Part shown: positions 25,021 to 33,565 of the stretch, piece by piece | How positions within the stretch are numbered: the stretch's first letter is position 1 | How the letters are laid out: each line of letters begins with the position of its first letter | Assembly: GCA_002384855.1 (NCBI GenBank) | Contig: DGBP01000069.1 | Span: forward strand, 1 to 64,000 | Direction: 5' to 3' | Source: Nocardioidaceae bacterium UBA4001 | Lineage (GTDB): Bacteria; Actinomycetota; Actinomycetes; Propionibacteriales; Nocardioidaceae | DNA length: 64,000 nucleotides | Notes under the pieces: generated by a model | Databases searched by the model: none | What the model was told of the DNA's origin: nothing | What the model saw: only the letters and a program-made list of their open reading frames with translations | Made by a program: the position numbers and the translations under genes

Positions 25021-26202
25021 GTGTTGAACGTAGATCTCGTCGTCGTCGGATCGGGGTTCTTCGGTCTGACGATCGCTGAACGCTGTGCCAACGAGCTCGG
25101 CCTGAAGGTGCTCGTGCTCGAGCGCCGCCACCACCTGGGGGGCAACGCCTACTCCGAGCGCAACCCCGAGACGAACGTCGAGGTCCACAGGTACGGCGCG
25201 CACCTGTTCCACACCTCCAACGAGAAGGTGTGGGAGTACGTCAACCGGTTCACGTCGTTCACCGGCTACCAGCACCGGGTCTTCGGCAAGTACCAGGGCC
25301 AGGTGTACTCCCTGCCGATGAACCTGGGTCTGATCAACCAGTTCTTCGGTCACAGCCACACGCCGGACGAGGCGCGGGCTCTCATCGCCGAGCAGTCCAG
25401 CGAGATCGCCACCGAGGACGCCTCCAACCTGGAGGAGAAGGCGATCAGCCTGATCGGCCGCCCCCTCTACGAGGCCTTCATCAAGGGCTACACGGCGAAG
25501 CAGTGGCAGACCGACCCCACCAAGCTGAGCGCGGACATCATCACCCGGCTCCCGGTGCGCTACACCTTCGACAACCGGTGGTTCAACGACACCTACGAAG
25601 GCCTCCCGGTCGACGGCTACACCGCGTGGCTGGAGAGGATGGCCGACCACCCCAACATCGAGGTCCGCCTCGAGACCGACTTCTTCGACGTCGCCGACGA
25701 GTACAAGGGCAAGGTGCCGATCGTCTACACCGGCCCCGTGGACGAGTACTTCGGCAGCTCCGAGGGCAAGCTGTCCTGGCGCACCGTCGACCTGGAGGAG
25801 AGCGTCGTCGACACCGACGACTTCCAGGGCACCGGCGTCGTCAACTACAACGACCAGGACGTGCCCTACACCCGGATCATCGAGTTCAAGCACTTCCACC
25901 CTGAACGGGAGAAGACCCACCTGCCGGGCAAGAGCGTGATCGTCCACGAGTACTCCCGGTTCGCCCAGGAGGGCGACGAGCCGTACTACCCGGTCAACAC
26001 CGCCGAGGACCGCGAGAAGCTGATGAAGTACCGCGAGCTCGCGAAGAAGGAGCCGATGGTGCTCTTCGGAGGTCGCCTCGGCACCTACAAGTACCTCGAC
26101 ATGCACATGGCGATCGGTTCGGCCCTGTCGATGTTCGAGAACAAGCTCCAGCCCCACTTCACCGGCGGGGCATCGCTGGAGAGCGGCGGCGTGGACGAGT
26201 GA
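25021..26202 (+). CDS. glf: UDP-galactopyranose mutase
   Basis: 393 residues. FAD-dependent ring contraction of UDP-galactopyranose to UDP-galactofuranose. Signatures: DLVVVGSGFFGLTIAERC (FAD dinucleotide site), RRHHLGGNAYSE, YGAHLFHTSNEKVWEYVNRF, YTAKQWQTDPTKLSA, and the C-terminal GGRLGTYKYLDMHMAIGSAL. AAGGAG at 25013-25018 fits a TTG start at 25024 better than the GTG at 25021. It overlaps the permease start by 4 bp (GTGA). It shows that the surface polymer made here contains galactofuranose. Confidence 0.96.
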   Translation: MLNVDLVVVGSGFFGLTIAERCANELGLKVLVLERRHHLGGNAYSERNPETNVEVHRYGAHLFHTSNEKVWEYVNRFTSFTGYQHRVFGKYQGQVYSLPMNLGLINQFFGHSHTPDEARALIAEQSSEIATEDASNLEEKAISLIGRPLYEAFIKGYTAKQWQTDPTKLSADIITRLPVRYTFDNRWFNDTYEGLPVDGYTAWLERMADHPNIEVRLETDFFDVADEYKGKVPIVYTGPVDEYFGSSEGKLSWRTVDLEESVVDTDDFQGTGVVNYNDQDVPYTRIIEFKHFHPEREKTHLPGKSVIVHEYSRFAQEGDEPYYPVNTAEDREKLMKYRELAKKEPMVLFGGRLGTYKYLDMHMAIGSALSMFENKLQPHFTGGASLESGGVDE

Positions 26203-27095
26203 GCACGGCGGTGGCGGACCCGGACCGGGTCCCGGAAGAACCGCTTGTCTCCCCGAGTGACCGCGGTGGCCTGCACCACGTGTTCCGTGAGCGCTACCTG
26301 CTCCGGCTCCTGGTGCGCAAGGAGCTGAAGGCCAGGTACCAGGGTTCGGTGCTCGGGCTGTTCTGGTCCTACGTGAACCCGGCGGTGCGCTTCCTGGCGT
26401 ACTACCTCGTCATCGGACTGATCTTCCAGATGGACCGGAACATGACGAACTTCCCGGTGCACATCTTCGCCGGCATGGTGCTGACGCACTACTTCACCGA
26501 GACGTTCTCCTCGGGCACCCGCTCCATCATCAGGAACAAGCGGATCATCCAGAAGCTGCCGCTGCCTCGTGAGCTCTTCCCGGTCTCGTCGATGCTGGTA
26601 TCGCTCTACCACACCTTCCCGCAGATGGTGATCCTGCTGGGGGCGGTGCTGGTCGTCGGGTGGGACCCGTCGTGGCTGAACCTGTTCCAGGGACTGCTCG
26701 GGTTCACGATCATCGGCGTCTTCGGGATGGCCCTGGCGCTGCTGTTCAGCGCGGCGAACGTGTTCTTCCGCGACTTCCAGAACATCGTCGGTGTGTTCAT
26801 GATCTTCGTGACCTGGTCGGCGCCGATGATCTACCCCTACGACCGGATCCAGGGCCTCTTCGGCGGCACGTGGGCGGAGCAGGTCTACCTGGCCAACCCG
26901 ATCGCCACCTCGGTGATCCTCTTCCAGGACCTGTTCTGGGTGCCGACGGTGGGGCCGGACGCGCCGTACCCCGCGGTCGTCCCCGACCACATGGTCGAGC
27001 GCGGCCTCGTCGTGCTCGCCGTGTGCCTGCTGGTGCTCGCCATCGCCCAGCGGGTGTTCACCCGCCTCGAGGGCAAGTTCGCGGAGAGGCTCTGA
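26199..27095 (+). CDS. Polysaccharide ABC exporter, permease (Wzm-like)
   Basis: 298 residues, ABC-2 type permease. It begins with a cytoplasmic stretch, then RLLVRKELKARYQGSVLGLFWSYVNP, the classic Wzm/TagG entry helix, and six or so transmembrane segments including FLAYYLVIGLIF, MVILLGAVLVVGW and LVVLAVCLLVLAIA. It should export undecaprenyl-linked polymer together with the ATPase encoded next. The stop (TGA) and the ATPase start (ATG) share one base, and the glf stop overlaps its GTG, so glf, permease and ATPase form one translationally coupled unit. Confidence 0.93.
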   Translation: MSTAVADPDRVPEEPLVSPSDRGGLHHVFRERYLLRLLVRKELKARYQGSVLGLFWSYVNPAVRFLAYYLVIGLIFQMDRNMTNFPVHIFAGMVLTHYFTETFSSGTRSIIRNKRIIQKLPLPRELFPVSSMLVSLYHTFPQMVILLGAVLVVGWDPSWLNLFQGLLGFTIIGVFGMALALLFSAANVFFRDFQNIVGVFMIFVTWSAPMIYPYDRIQGLFGGTWAEQVYLANPIATSVILFQDLFWVPTVGPDAPYPAVVPDHMVERGLVVLAVCLLVLAIAQRVFTRLEGKFAERL

Positions 27096-27874
27096 TGGCG
27101 ACGTCGATCGTGGTGGAGAACGTCAGCAAGCGCTTCACCATGCAGTACACCCGCACGATCAAGCAGATGTCGATCGCGGTGCTGCGTGGTGAGCAGCTCA
27201 AGGACACGTTCCTGGCCGTGGACGACGTCTCGTTCAAGGTGGAGCAGGGTGAGTCCATCGGGCTGATGGGGCTCAACGGCTCCGGCAAGAGCACGCTGCT
27301 CAAGCTGATCTCCGGCGTGATGACCCCCGACTCCGGGAACGTGCTGACGCGGGGCCGGATCGCGGGACTGATCGCCGCGGGCGCGGGGTTCCACCAGCAG
27401 CTGACCGGGCGGGAGAACCTCTACCTCAACGCCGCCATCCTCGGTATGAGCGAGGCCGAGACCAAACGCAAGCTCGATCAGATCGTCGACTTCGCCGACA
27501 TCGGCAAGTTCCTCGACACCCCGGTGGGCCATTACTCGTCGGGGATGGGCGCCCGCCTGGGGTTCGCGATCGCCGCGCACGCGGAGTCCGACATCTTCCT
27601 CGCCGACGAGGTGCTGGCGGTGGGGGACCGGCCGTTCAAGCGCAAGTGCATCGCGCGGATGAACGAGATCAAGAAGGAGGGGCGCACGCTGTTCTACGTC
27701 AGCCACGCCCCCGGCTCGGTGCGCAAGATGTGCGACCGTGCGCTCGTGCTCGTCGACGGGAGGCTGGGCTTCGACGGCCCGGTCGACGAGGGGATCCACT
27801 TCCTCAAGTACGACGACTCGGACGACGACGACGGCCCGGACCAGGACGACGACGATCTCGGTGCCGACATCTGA
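27095..27874 (+). CDS. Polysaccharide ABC exporter, ATPase (Wzt-like)
   Basis: 259 residues. Walker A GLNGSGKSTLL, signature YSSGMGARLGFAIA, Walker B DIFLADEVLAVGD and the switch histidine in YVSHAPGSVRKMC are all intact. It lacks the C-terminal carbohydrate-binding domain of O-antigen Wzt proteins, as in TagH-lacking or Rv3781-like exporters, so it probably does not select on a chain-end cap. The last 22 residues are strikingly acidic (KYDDSDDDDGPDQDDDD). Partner of the preceding permease. Confidence 0.93.
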   Translation: MATSIVVENVSKRFTMQYTRTIKQMSIAVLRGEQLKDTFLAVDDVSFKVEQGESIGLMGLNGSGKSTLLKLISGVMTPDSGNVLTRGRIAGLIAAGAGFHQQLTGRENLYLNAAILGMSEAETKRKLDQIVDFADIGKFLDTPVGHYSSGMGARLGFAIAAHAESDIFLADEVLAVGDRPFKRKCIARMNEIKKEGRTLFYVSHAPGSVRKMCDRALVLVDGRLGFDGPVDEGIHFLKYDDSDDDDGPDQDDDDLGADI

Positions 27875-28009
27875 CTTCCTCGCCGGTCGTACGGCGTGTC
27901 GGCTTGCTAATTACAGGTTTGTAGTTCCTCTGTAGCCGTAGCGCTGGTGCTGTGACGGGTGTGAAACTTGGTGCTCCTGTGACTGAGTGAATGACTGTGG
28001 AGCTCCGTG

Positions 28010-30901
28010 ATGCCCGAGATCAAGAGCCGTTTCGTCGCCGTGTGCCAGCAGGCACTGGCGTTCGGCACGGTGGCCGCCCTCGCCGTGACGGCCACCGCGG
28101 TGGTCCCCCTGGAGATCGTGAGCCCGGCCCCCCAGGGCCCTGGTCGGCCGGTCCTCGCAGCTCCCGCGGAGATGTCGCTGGTGGCCTCCGAGCCGGTGGA
28201 GCCGGAGGTCTCGGAGGTACCGGTGCGCGGCGTCGAGGAGGAGGGCCTCGAGAAGCTCACGAGGCGCGAGGCCGCACGGGCGCAGAGGAACGGGGAGCTC
28301 GCAGCCCTCAGTGCGCCCGCCGAGGTGGACGGCTTCGCGACCGTCGGCGTCACCTGGAGCGGCGAGGAGGAGCTCGCCGAGGAGGACGTCACCGTCTCCG
28401 TCCGCAGCCTCGAGGACGGTGCGTGGGGCGACTGGGAGGAGATCGAGTACGACGACGCCCACGGTCCGGACCCGGACAGCCGGGAGGGTCGCATGGCGCG
28501 TGCGGGCACCGACCCGATCGTGGTGGGTGCGGTCGACGAGGTGCAGGTCAAGGTCGAGACCGTCGACGGACAGGCCCCCGACGCCCTGCGGCTCGCGGTC
28601 GTCGACCCGAGGCCGACCCGCGACCCCGTCCTGGCGGAGCCGGCGATCGACACCGCGGACCTTCCCGCGGAGCCGGCCATCTCACTGTCGTCCGCCACCA
28701 CCGACCCGCCCGCGGACCCGTTCCCTGCACCGGCGGAGGAGCAGGTCGTGGCGGAGCCGGTGACCGAGGGGGAGGGCGTCCTCGCGGGCACGGTCGTGAC
28801 CCCGAAGCCGAAGATCTTCTCGCGCGCGCAGTGGGGCGCCGACGAGCGGCTGCGCGACAAGGGCTCGCTGACGTACTTCGAGGTCCACGCCGGCTTCGTC
28901 CACCACACCGTGAACGGCAACAGCTACACACGCGAGCAGGTCCCCTCGCTGCTGCGCGGCATCTACGCCTACCACACGCAGTCCCGGGGCTGGAGCGACA
29001 TCGGCTACAACTTCGTCGTCGACAAGTTCGGCCGGATCTGGGAGGGACGGTACGGCGGCGTCGACCGTCCCGTGGTCGGCGCACACACGCTCGGCTACAA
29101 CGAGTACTCCTTCGCCATGTCGGCGCTCGGCAACTTCGAGACCGCGCAGCCGTCGTCGGCGATGCTGCAGGCCTACGGCCGGCTGATGGGCTGGAAGCTC
29201 TCACTGCACGGCGTCTCCGCGTCGTCGCCGAGCCAGTGGGTGGGCAAGCGGTGGTTCCCCGCGATCAACGGTCACCGTGACGCCGGGCAGACGGCGTGCC
29301 CGGGGGGAAACCTCTACACGAAGCTCGGCACCATCCGCTCCCTCGCCGCGACGTACCAGCGCTCGTTCTCCGGCCGCGACCGCAAGGCGAACCTCGCCGG
29401 CTCTGCGTGGCCGGACCTGGTGGTGCGCCACCGCACCAGCAAGAGGCTTCTCATGGTGCGCACCGGTGGCCAGTCCGACTTCGTCGGCCCCAAGGCCACC
29501 TCGCGGCGCTGGGGCGGGATGGACCTGATCGCGGCTCCCGGTGACCTGAACGGTGACGGACGGGCCGACCTTGTCGCCAGGTCGGGTCGCAGCAGGGTTG
29601 CGGGTGTGTACCTCGGCACCGCCACCGGCGACTTCGGAGGCCGGCTGGCGGACACGACCAGGTTCGGCGGCGCCGACCAGATCGCGGGAGTGTCCGACTT
29701 CGACGGCGACGGCCGCAACGACGTGGTCGCGCGGGTGGCAGGAGCAGACAGGCTGATGCTGCACCGTGGCAACGGGCGAGGTGACTTCTTCAAGGGTGGG
29801 GTGCGCCTCTCGGCCGACTGGGGAGACTACGACCTCACGTCCGGTGCCGGCGACCTGACCGGGGACGGCCGTGGCGACCTGCTCGCCCGCAGTGGCCGGA
29901 CGCTCTACCTGGTGCCGGGACGGCGTACCTCGCTCGGCGCCCGGGTGGCGCTGCCCGGCCGGTGGGACGGCTTCAGCGTGATCGCGGGCGGCCACGACCT
30001 CACCAAGGACGGCAAGCCGGACATCCTGGTCCGGACCCGCGGAGGTGCGAAGCTCGCCTACGTCTACCCGGGCGACGGCAAGGGCGGGCTGGGTCCTCGC
30101 CTGGGCCCCTTCGCCCAGCTCGCCGGGGTGGAGTACGTCGCCGCGGCCGGTCAGCTGGGCGGCGACCGCACGTCCGACCTGGTCGCCAGGAACTCCGAAG
30201 GACGGATGCTCACCTACACCCACAACGGCCGGCGCAACATCGACTCGGTCACCGACACCGGTGTCACCGCGAACGGCGCGAACCTGGTGCTCAACGTGGG
30301 GGACTGGAACGGTGACGGTCACGGCGACCTGATGACCCGCAGCGCCAAGACCGGACGGATGTTCCTGCGGGCCGGAAACGGACGGGGGGGCTTTGCCGCG
30401 CCCGTGTCGGCCGGCACCGGGTGGGGCGGCGTCCGCCTGGTCACCGCCGTCGGCGACGTCACCGGTGACGGCAACCCCGACCTGATGGGTCAGCCGTCCG
30501 GGGGTGCGATGCGGATCTACCCGGGCAACGGCGGCGCCGGGTTCCGGGCCAGCTACGTCGCCTACTCCGCCATCGGCGCGAACATCCATGCCGGGGTCGG
30601 GCTGTGGGACCGCGACGGCGCCCCGGACAGCCTGGTCCGGCGCGGGGACGGGTCGCTGGTGGTCTACCGTGGCAACGGGCCCGGCGGGCTCACCGGCTCC
30701 CTCAAGGTGGCAGACGGGATGGGACGCTACGACTGGATCAGTGGTGTCGGGGACGTCACCGGTGACGGCCACCCGGACCTCCTGGCCCGGGTGAGCGGCA
30801 ACGGTCGCCTGCACGTGCTTGCGTCGAACGCCGCGCGCACGGGCTTCGCCAGGCCCCGGCTGGTCACGACCGGGATGGACGCCTACGACCTCGGCAGCTG
30901 A
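28010..30901 (+). CDS. Secreted PGRP/amidase with FG-GAP (VCBS) repeats
   Basis: 963 residues. Signal peptide around 14-34 (ALAFGTVAALAVTATAVV). An extended Ala/Pro/Glu-rich spacer leads to an N-acetylmuramoyl-L-alanine amidase domain (about 265-445): IFSRAQWGADERL, zinc ligands H298 (FVHHTVNGN), H422 and C430 (GHRDAGQTACPG), plus YHTQSRGWSDIGYNF. It should cut the bond between MurNAc and L-Ala. The C-terminal 500 residues are about eight FG-GAP/VCBS repeats of the GDLNGDGRADLVAR type, likely a calcium-binding beta-propeller. ATG 28010 preferred over GTG 28007. It follows the glycan exporter across 135 bp without a clear terminator. Confidence 0.9.
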   Translation: MPEIKSRFVAVCQQALAFGTVAALAVTATAVVPLEIVSPAPQGPGRPVLAAPAEMSLVASEPVEPEVSEVPVRGVEEEGLEKLTRREAARAQRNGELAALSAPAEVDGFATVGVTWSGEEELAEEDVTVSVRSLEDGAWGDWEEIEYDDAHGPDPDSREGRMARAGTDPIVVGAVDEVQVKVETVDGQAPDALRLAVVDPRPTRDPVLAEPAIDTADLPAEPAISLSSATTDPPADPFPAPAEEQVVAEPVTEGEGVLAGTVVTPKPKIFSRAQWGADERLRDKGSLTYFEVHAGFVHHTVNGNSYTREQVPSLLRGIYAYHTQSRGWSDIGYNFVVDKFGRIWEGRYGGVDRPVVGAHTLGYNEYSFAMSALGNFETAQPSSAMLQAYGRLMGWKLSLHGVSASSPSQWVGKRWFPAINGHRDAGQTACPGGNLYTKLGTIRSLAATYQRSFSGRDRKANLAGSAWPDLVVRHRTSKRLLMVRTGGQSDFVGPKATSRRWGGMDLIAAPGDLNGDGRADLVARSGRSRVAGVYLGTATGDFGGRLADTTRFGGADQIAGVSDFDGDGRNDVVARVAGADRLMLHRGNGRGDFFKGGVRLSADWGDYDLTSGAGDLTGDGRGDLLARSGRTLYLVPGRRTSLGARVALPGRWDGFSVIAGGHDLTKDGKPDILVRTRGGAKLAYVYPGDGKGGLGPRLGPFAQLAGVEYVAAAGQLGGDRTSDLVARNSEGRMLTYTHNGRRNIDSVTDTGVTANGANLVLNVGDWNGDGHGDLMTRSAKTGRMFLRAGNGRGGFAAPVSAGTGWGGVRLVTAVGDVTGDGNPDLMGQPSGGAMRIYPGNGGAGFRASYVAYSAIGANIHAGVGLWDRDGAPDSLVRRGDGSLVVYRGNGPGGLTGSLKVADGMGRYDWISGVGDVTGDGHPDLLARVSGNGRLHVLASNAARTGFARPRLVTTGMDAYDLGS

Positions 30902-30907
30902 CGGGGA

Positions 30908-31672
30908 TCACGAGGAGCGGGTGTCGCGCAGCTGCGCGGTCGCCCGCTCCTCGGCGTAGCGGCGCTCCCAGCCGGCCTCGTCGGTGTGCCTGACCCACAC
31001 GCAGCCGCCGGAGCGCAGCAACGGCGACAGCAGCGTCGCGCGGCCGGAGCCCGTGCACGGGTTGACGTCGGTCAGCAGCCGGCCGCCCTCCTCGACGAGG
31101 GGGGCCGACGCGATCTCGCCGATCAGGTCACCCTGCGACACCTCCCCCTCGGCGGAACGCCACGCGGGGTCCGAGCCGGTCGGCGGCTGCATCGGCAGGA
31201 ACGAGTCGGGCTGCCCGAGGACCACCGCACCGTAGTCGACCACGCCCGTGGGCAGCGCCTCGGTGAACCGGGCGCCGAGCGGGCGCAGTGACAGCGCCAC
31301 CACGGGCACGACGTCGGCGCGGGCGGCGTACTCGTCGACACCCGCGGGTCCGCACACGACCAGGTCGACCTCGTCGACCAGGGCAGGGTCCGTGGTGACC
31401 ACCTGACCGCCGGTCCACAGCGCGCCGAGCCAGACGGTCCCGAGCCAGTGCGACGGCAGGTCGACGAGCACCAGGGCACCGGGCTCGACGTCCAGCTCGT
31501 CCTGCACGAGGCTCGCGGTCTTGGCCACCCAGTTGGCGTACGTCGTGACCGACAGCTCGACGCGCTCGCCGGTCGCGTCGTCGTAGAAGGTCACCAGCGG
31601 ACGCGCCGGGCCTGACCTGAGCGCGGCCGTCAGGAGGTCGGGGAAGGTGGAGGGCGCGGGGGAGGGGCTCAC
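30908..31672 (-). CDS. TIGR03089 family protein
   Basis: 254 residues resembling the N-terminal part of AMP-forming acyl-CoA synthetases: PLVTFYDDATGERVELSVTTYANWVAKTASL and VLVDLPSHWLGTVWLGALWTGG are the acyl-activating entry motifs. The ATP-binding P-loop-like motif and the C-terminal lid of real synthetases are missing, so it is probably not an active ligase. This matches the actinobacterial TIGR03089 family of unknown function. GTG 31672 is chosen because TACGCT lies 7 nt upstream, a probable leaderless start. Divergent from the guanylyltransferase gene. Confidence 0.82.
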   Translation of the reverse strand: MSPSPAPSTFPDLLTAALRSGPARPLVTFYDDATGERVELSVTTYANWVAKTASLVQDELDVEPGALVLVDLPSHWLGTVWLGALWTGGQVVTTDPALVDEVDLVVCGPAGVDEYAARADVVPVVALSLRPLGARFTEALPTGVVDYGAVVLGQPDSFLPMQPPTGSDPAWRSAEGEVSQGDLIGEIASAPLVEEGGRLLTDVNPCTGSGRATLLSPLLRSGGCVWVRHTDEAGWERRYAEERATAQLRDTRSS

Positions 31673-31706
31673 GCCCAGCAGCGTACGCAATGGCAGGATG
31701 CCCCCC

Positions 31707-32765
31707 ATGTCGCACCGCGCAGAGGCCGTCATCGTCGCGGGCGGGTTCGGGACCCGTCTCCTCCCGCTGACCGCCCGCCGGCCCAAGCACCTCCTCAACG
31801 TCGGGGGAGTGCCGTTCCTGGAGCACCAGATCGCGCGACTCGCCGAGGCCGGCGTCGACCACGTCGTGCTCGCGACCTCCTACCACGCCCACCTGTTCGA
31901 GCCGGTGCTCGGCGACGGCAGCCGGTGGGGCGTCCGGCTCGACTACGTCCAGGAGGAGGAGCCACTCGGCACCGCCGGGGCGATCCGCAACGTCGCCGGC
32001 GCGCTGCGCGACGACCCCGAGGGCGCCGTGGTGATCCTCAACGGCGACATCCTGTCCGGCCACGACCTGCGCGGCCAGCTCGCCGACTTCGACACTCCGC
32101 GCGACGGCCGCCCGGTCGACGTGTCGCTGCACCTGGTCGAGGTGGAGGACGCCCGGGCCTTCGGCTGCGTGCCGACCGACGAGACGGGCCGGGTGACCGG
32201 CTTCACCGAGAAGTCGGACGACCCCGTCACGAACCAGGTCAACGCCGGCTGCTACGTCTTCCGCCGCCGGGTCGTCGACGAGATCCCGGCGGGCCGGGTC
32301 GTCTCGGTCGAGCGGGAGACCTTCCCGCAGCTGGTGGCGGCGGGCCGTCTGGTCGTCGGGTACGTCGACACGGCGTACTGGCGCGACGTCGGCACCCCCG
32401 CCGCCCTGGTCGCGGCCTCCCGGGACCTCGTTCTCGGGACCGCGCCGAGCCCCGCCCTCGACCTGCCCACCGGCCCCGCACGGGTGCTCGCAGGGGCGTC
32501 GGTGGACCCCACAGCGACGGTGGACGGTGGCTCGCTGGTGGCCGAGGGTGCCTGGGTCGAGCGAGGTGCCACCGTCTCGGGAAGCGTCGTGATGGCCGGT
32601 GCCGTCGTCGGCGAGGACGCCCTGGTGGTCGACTCGGTGGTCGGGCCCTCCGCCGTCGTGGGCCGCGCCGCCCAGCTGCACTGCGTCACCCTCGGTGACG
32701 AGGCGACGGTCGCCGCCGGTGGGCGGCTCGAGGGCCTCCGGGTCGACTGCGCCGTCAACGCCTGA
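31707..32765 (+). CDS. Mannose-1-phosphate guanylyltransferase-like NDP-sugar pyrophosphorylase
   Basis: 352 residues. Nucleotidyltransferase domain: VIVAGGFGTRLLPLTARRPKHLL (pyrophosphorylase signature), EPLGTAGAIRN, VILNGDILSGHDL (metal Asp), VNAGCYVFRR. The C-terminal 100 residues form a left-handed beta-helix (VVMAGAVVGEDALVVDSVVG). Probably makes GDP-mannose from mannose-1-P, the product of ManB (41407). Synteny fits Rv3264c/mpg1. ATG 31707 has AGGA 8 nt upstream. Confidence 0.88.
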   Translation: MSHRAEAVIVAGGFGTRLLPLTARRPKHLLNVGGVPFLEHQIARLAEAGVDHVVLATSYHAHLFEPVLGDGSRWGVRLDYVQEEEPLGTAGAIRNVAGALRDDPEGAVVILNGDILSGHDLRGQLADFDTPRDGRPVDVSLHLVEVEDARAFGCVPTDETGRVTGFTEKSDDPVTNQVNAGCYVFRRRVVDEIPAGRVVSVERETFPQLVAAGRLVVGYVDTAYWRDVGTPAALVAASRDLVLGTAPSPALDLPTGPARVLAGASVDPTATVDGGSLVAEGAWVERGATVSGSVVMAGAVVGEDALVVDSVVGPSAVVGRAAQLHCVTLGDEATVAAGGRLEGLRVDCAVNA

Positions 32766-32783
32766 GGCGCCGCCCGTGGAGCG

Positions 32784-33524
32784 TCAGGACGCGCCCGGCT
32801 CCGGCGAGTCGGTGTAGGGGTAGTCCTCGACGAACGCCGCGACCGCCTCGCCGCTGGGCTCGGCGCAGTACTGCGTCACACCGATCTGCCCCTCGGGGTT
32901 GCCGTGGGTGCCGCCCATCGACCAGTGGGTGAGCGCGACGTGCGACCCCTCGGGGAACGGCTCGCCGTCCTCGGCGGTCCAGGGGGCGGCGATGAACTTG
33001 TTCTCGTAGCTCTCGCCCTCGAACTTCATCGCGATGTCCTCGACGGCCTGGAGCTTCTCCTCGTCGTCGGCGATGGTCTCGTCGTACCAGAGGACGGTGT
33101 AGCCGTGCTCGAGGTTGTGCACGAGGAAGCCGACGTCGGGCCGGTCGCTGGGGGTGTAGAACTTGCGCTCCAGGGGCGCCCAGGTCGGGTAGTGGGGGCC
33201 GGCCGCCGGGGGCGCGGTGTCGTAGCCGAGGTCGGAGCCGACATCGCGGTGGTCGTTGTTGCCCTCGGCCTTCGCGGTCACCACGTCGGCACAGCTCGCG
33301 GCGTCCGAGGCGACGCCCAGCGACGCGAGCTCCGTGCCGGCCAGCGCCTTCTTGTCCTGGGAGCCGCTGATCAGCGGGTAGGCGCCCATCCCGATGATCA
33401 CCAGGCCCACGGCCGAGGCGGCACCGATCATCAGAGCGGTGCGCCTCTTCTCCGAGCGCTGCTGCTCCTTGCGGAGCTGCTCGACGACGGCTCGACGGTC
33501 GTTGCCCTTGCTGGCCTTGGCCAC
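32784..33524 (-). CDS. DUF3105 membrane-anchored protein
   Basis: 246 residues. Short basic cytoplasmic N-terminus (VEQLRKEQQRSEKRRTA), one transmembrane helix (about 29-50), then the extracellular DUF3105 domain with LGYDTAPPAAGPHYPTWAPL, FLVHNLEHGYTVLWYDE and HVALTHWSMGG. The conserved histidines (GPHY, VHNLEHG, LTHW) suggest metal binding. Function of the family is unknown. GTG 33524 with GAAGGG 7 nt upstream. Convergent with the guanylyltransferase gene. Confidence 0.86.
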   Translation of the reverse strand: MAKASKGNDRRAVVEQLRKEQQRSEKRRTALMIGAASAVGLVIIGMGAYPLISGSQDKKALAGTELASLGVASDAASCADVVTAKAEGNNDHRDVGSDLGYDTAPPAAGPHYPTWAPLERKFYTPSDRPDVGFLVHNLEHGYTVLWYDETIADDEEKLQAVEDIAMKFEGESYENKFIAAPWTAEDGEPFPEGSHVALTHWSMGGTHGNPEGQIGVTQYCAEPSGEAVAAFVEDYPYTDSPEPGAS

Positions 33525-33565
33525 GAGACACCCTTCCCCGGGGGAGCGAACTGGTCGTGCGCAGT

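Noticed and set aside
22723..26157. 1,144-codon minus-strand frame
   Set aside because: It lies antisense to LCP 2, the glycosyltransferase and glf, all with clear motifs. No family is recognisable in it.
27875..28009. c-di-AMP (ydaO) riboswitch before the amidase
   Set aside because: Wall hydrolase genes in actinobacteria often have one, but the conserved helices and motifs were not visible in this 135-bp leader.
29201..30814. 537-codon minus-strand frame
   Set aside because: Antisense of the FG-GAP repeats; its apparent repeats are the complement of the VCBS repeats.
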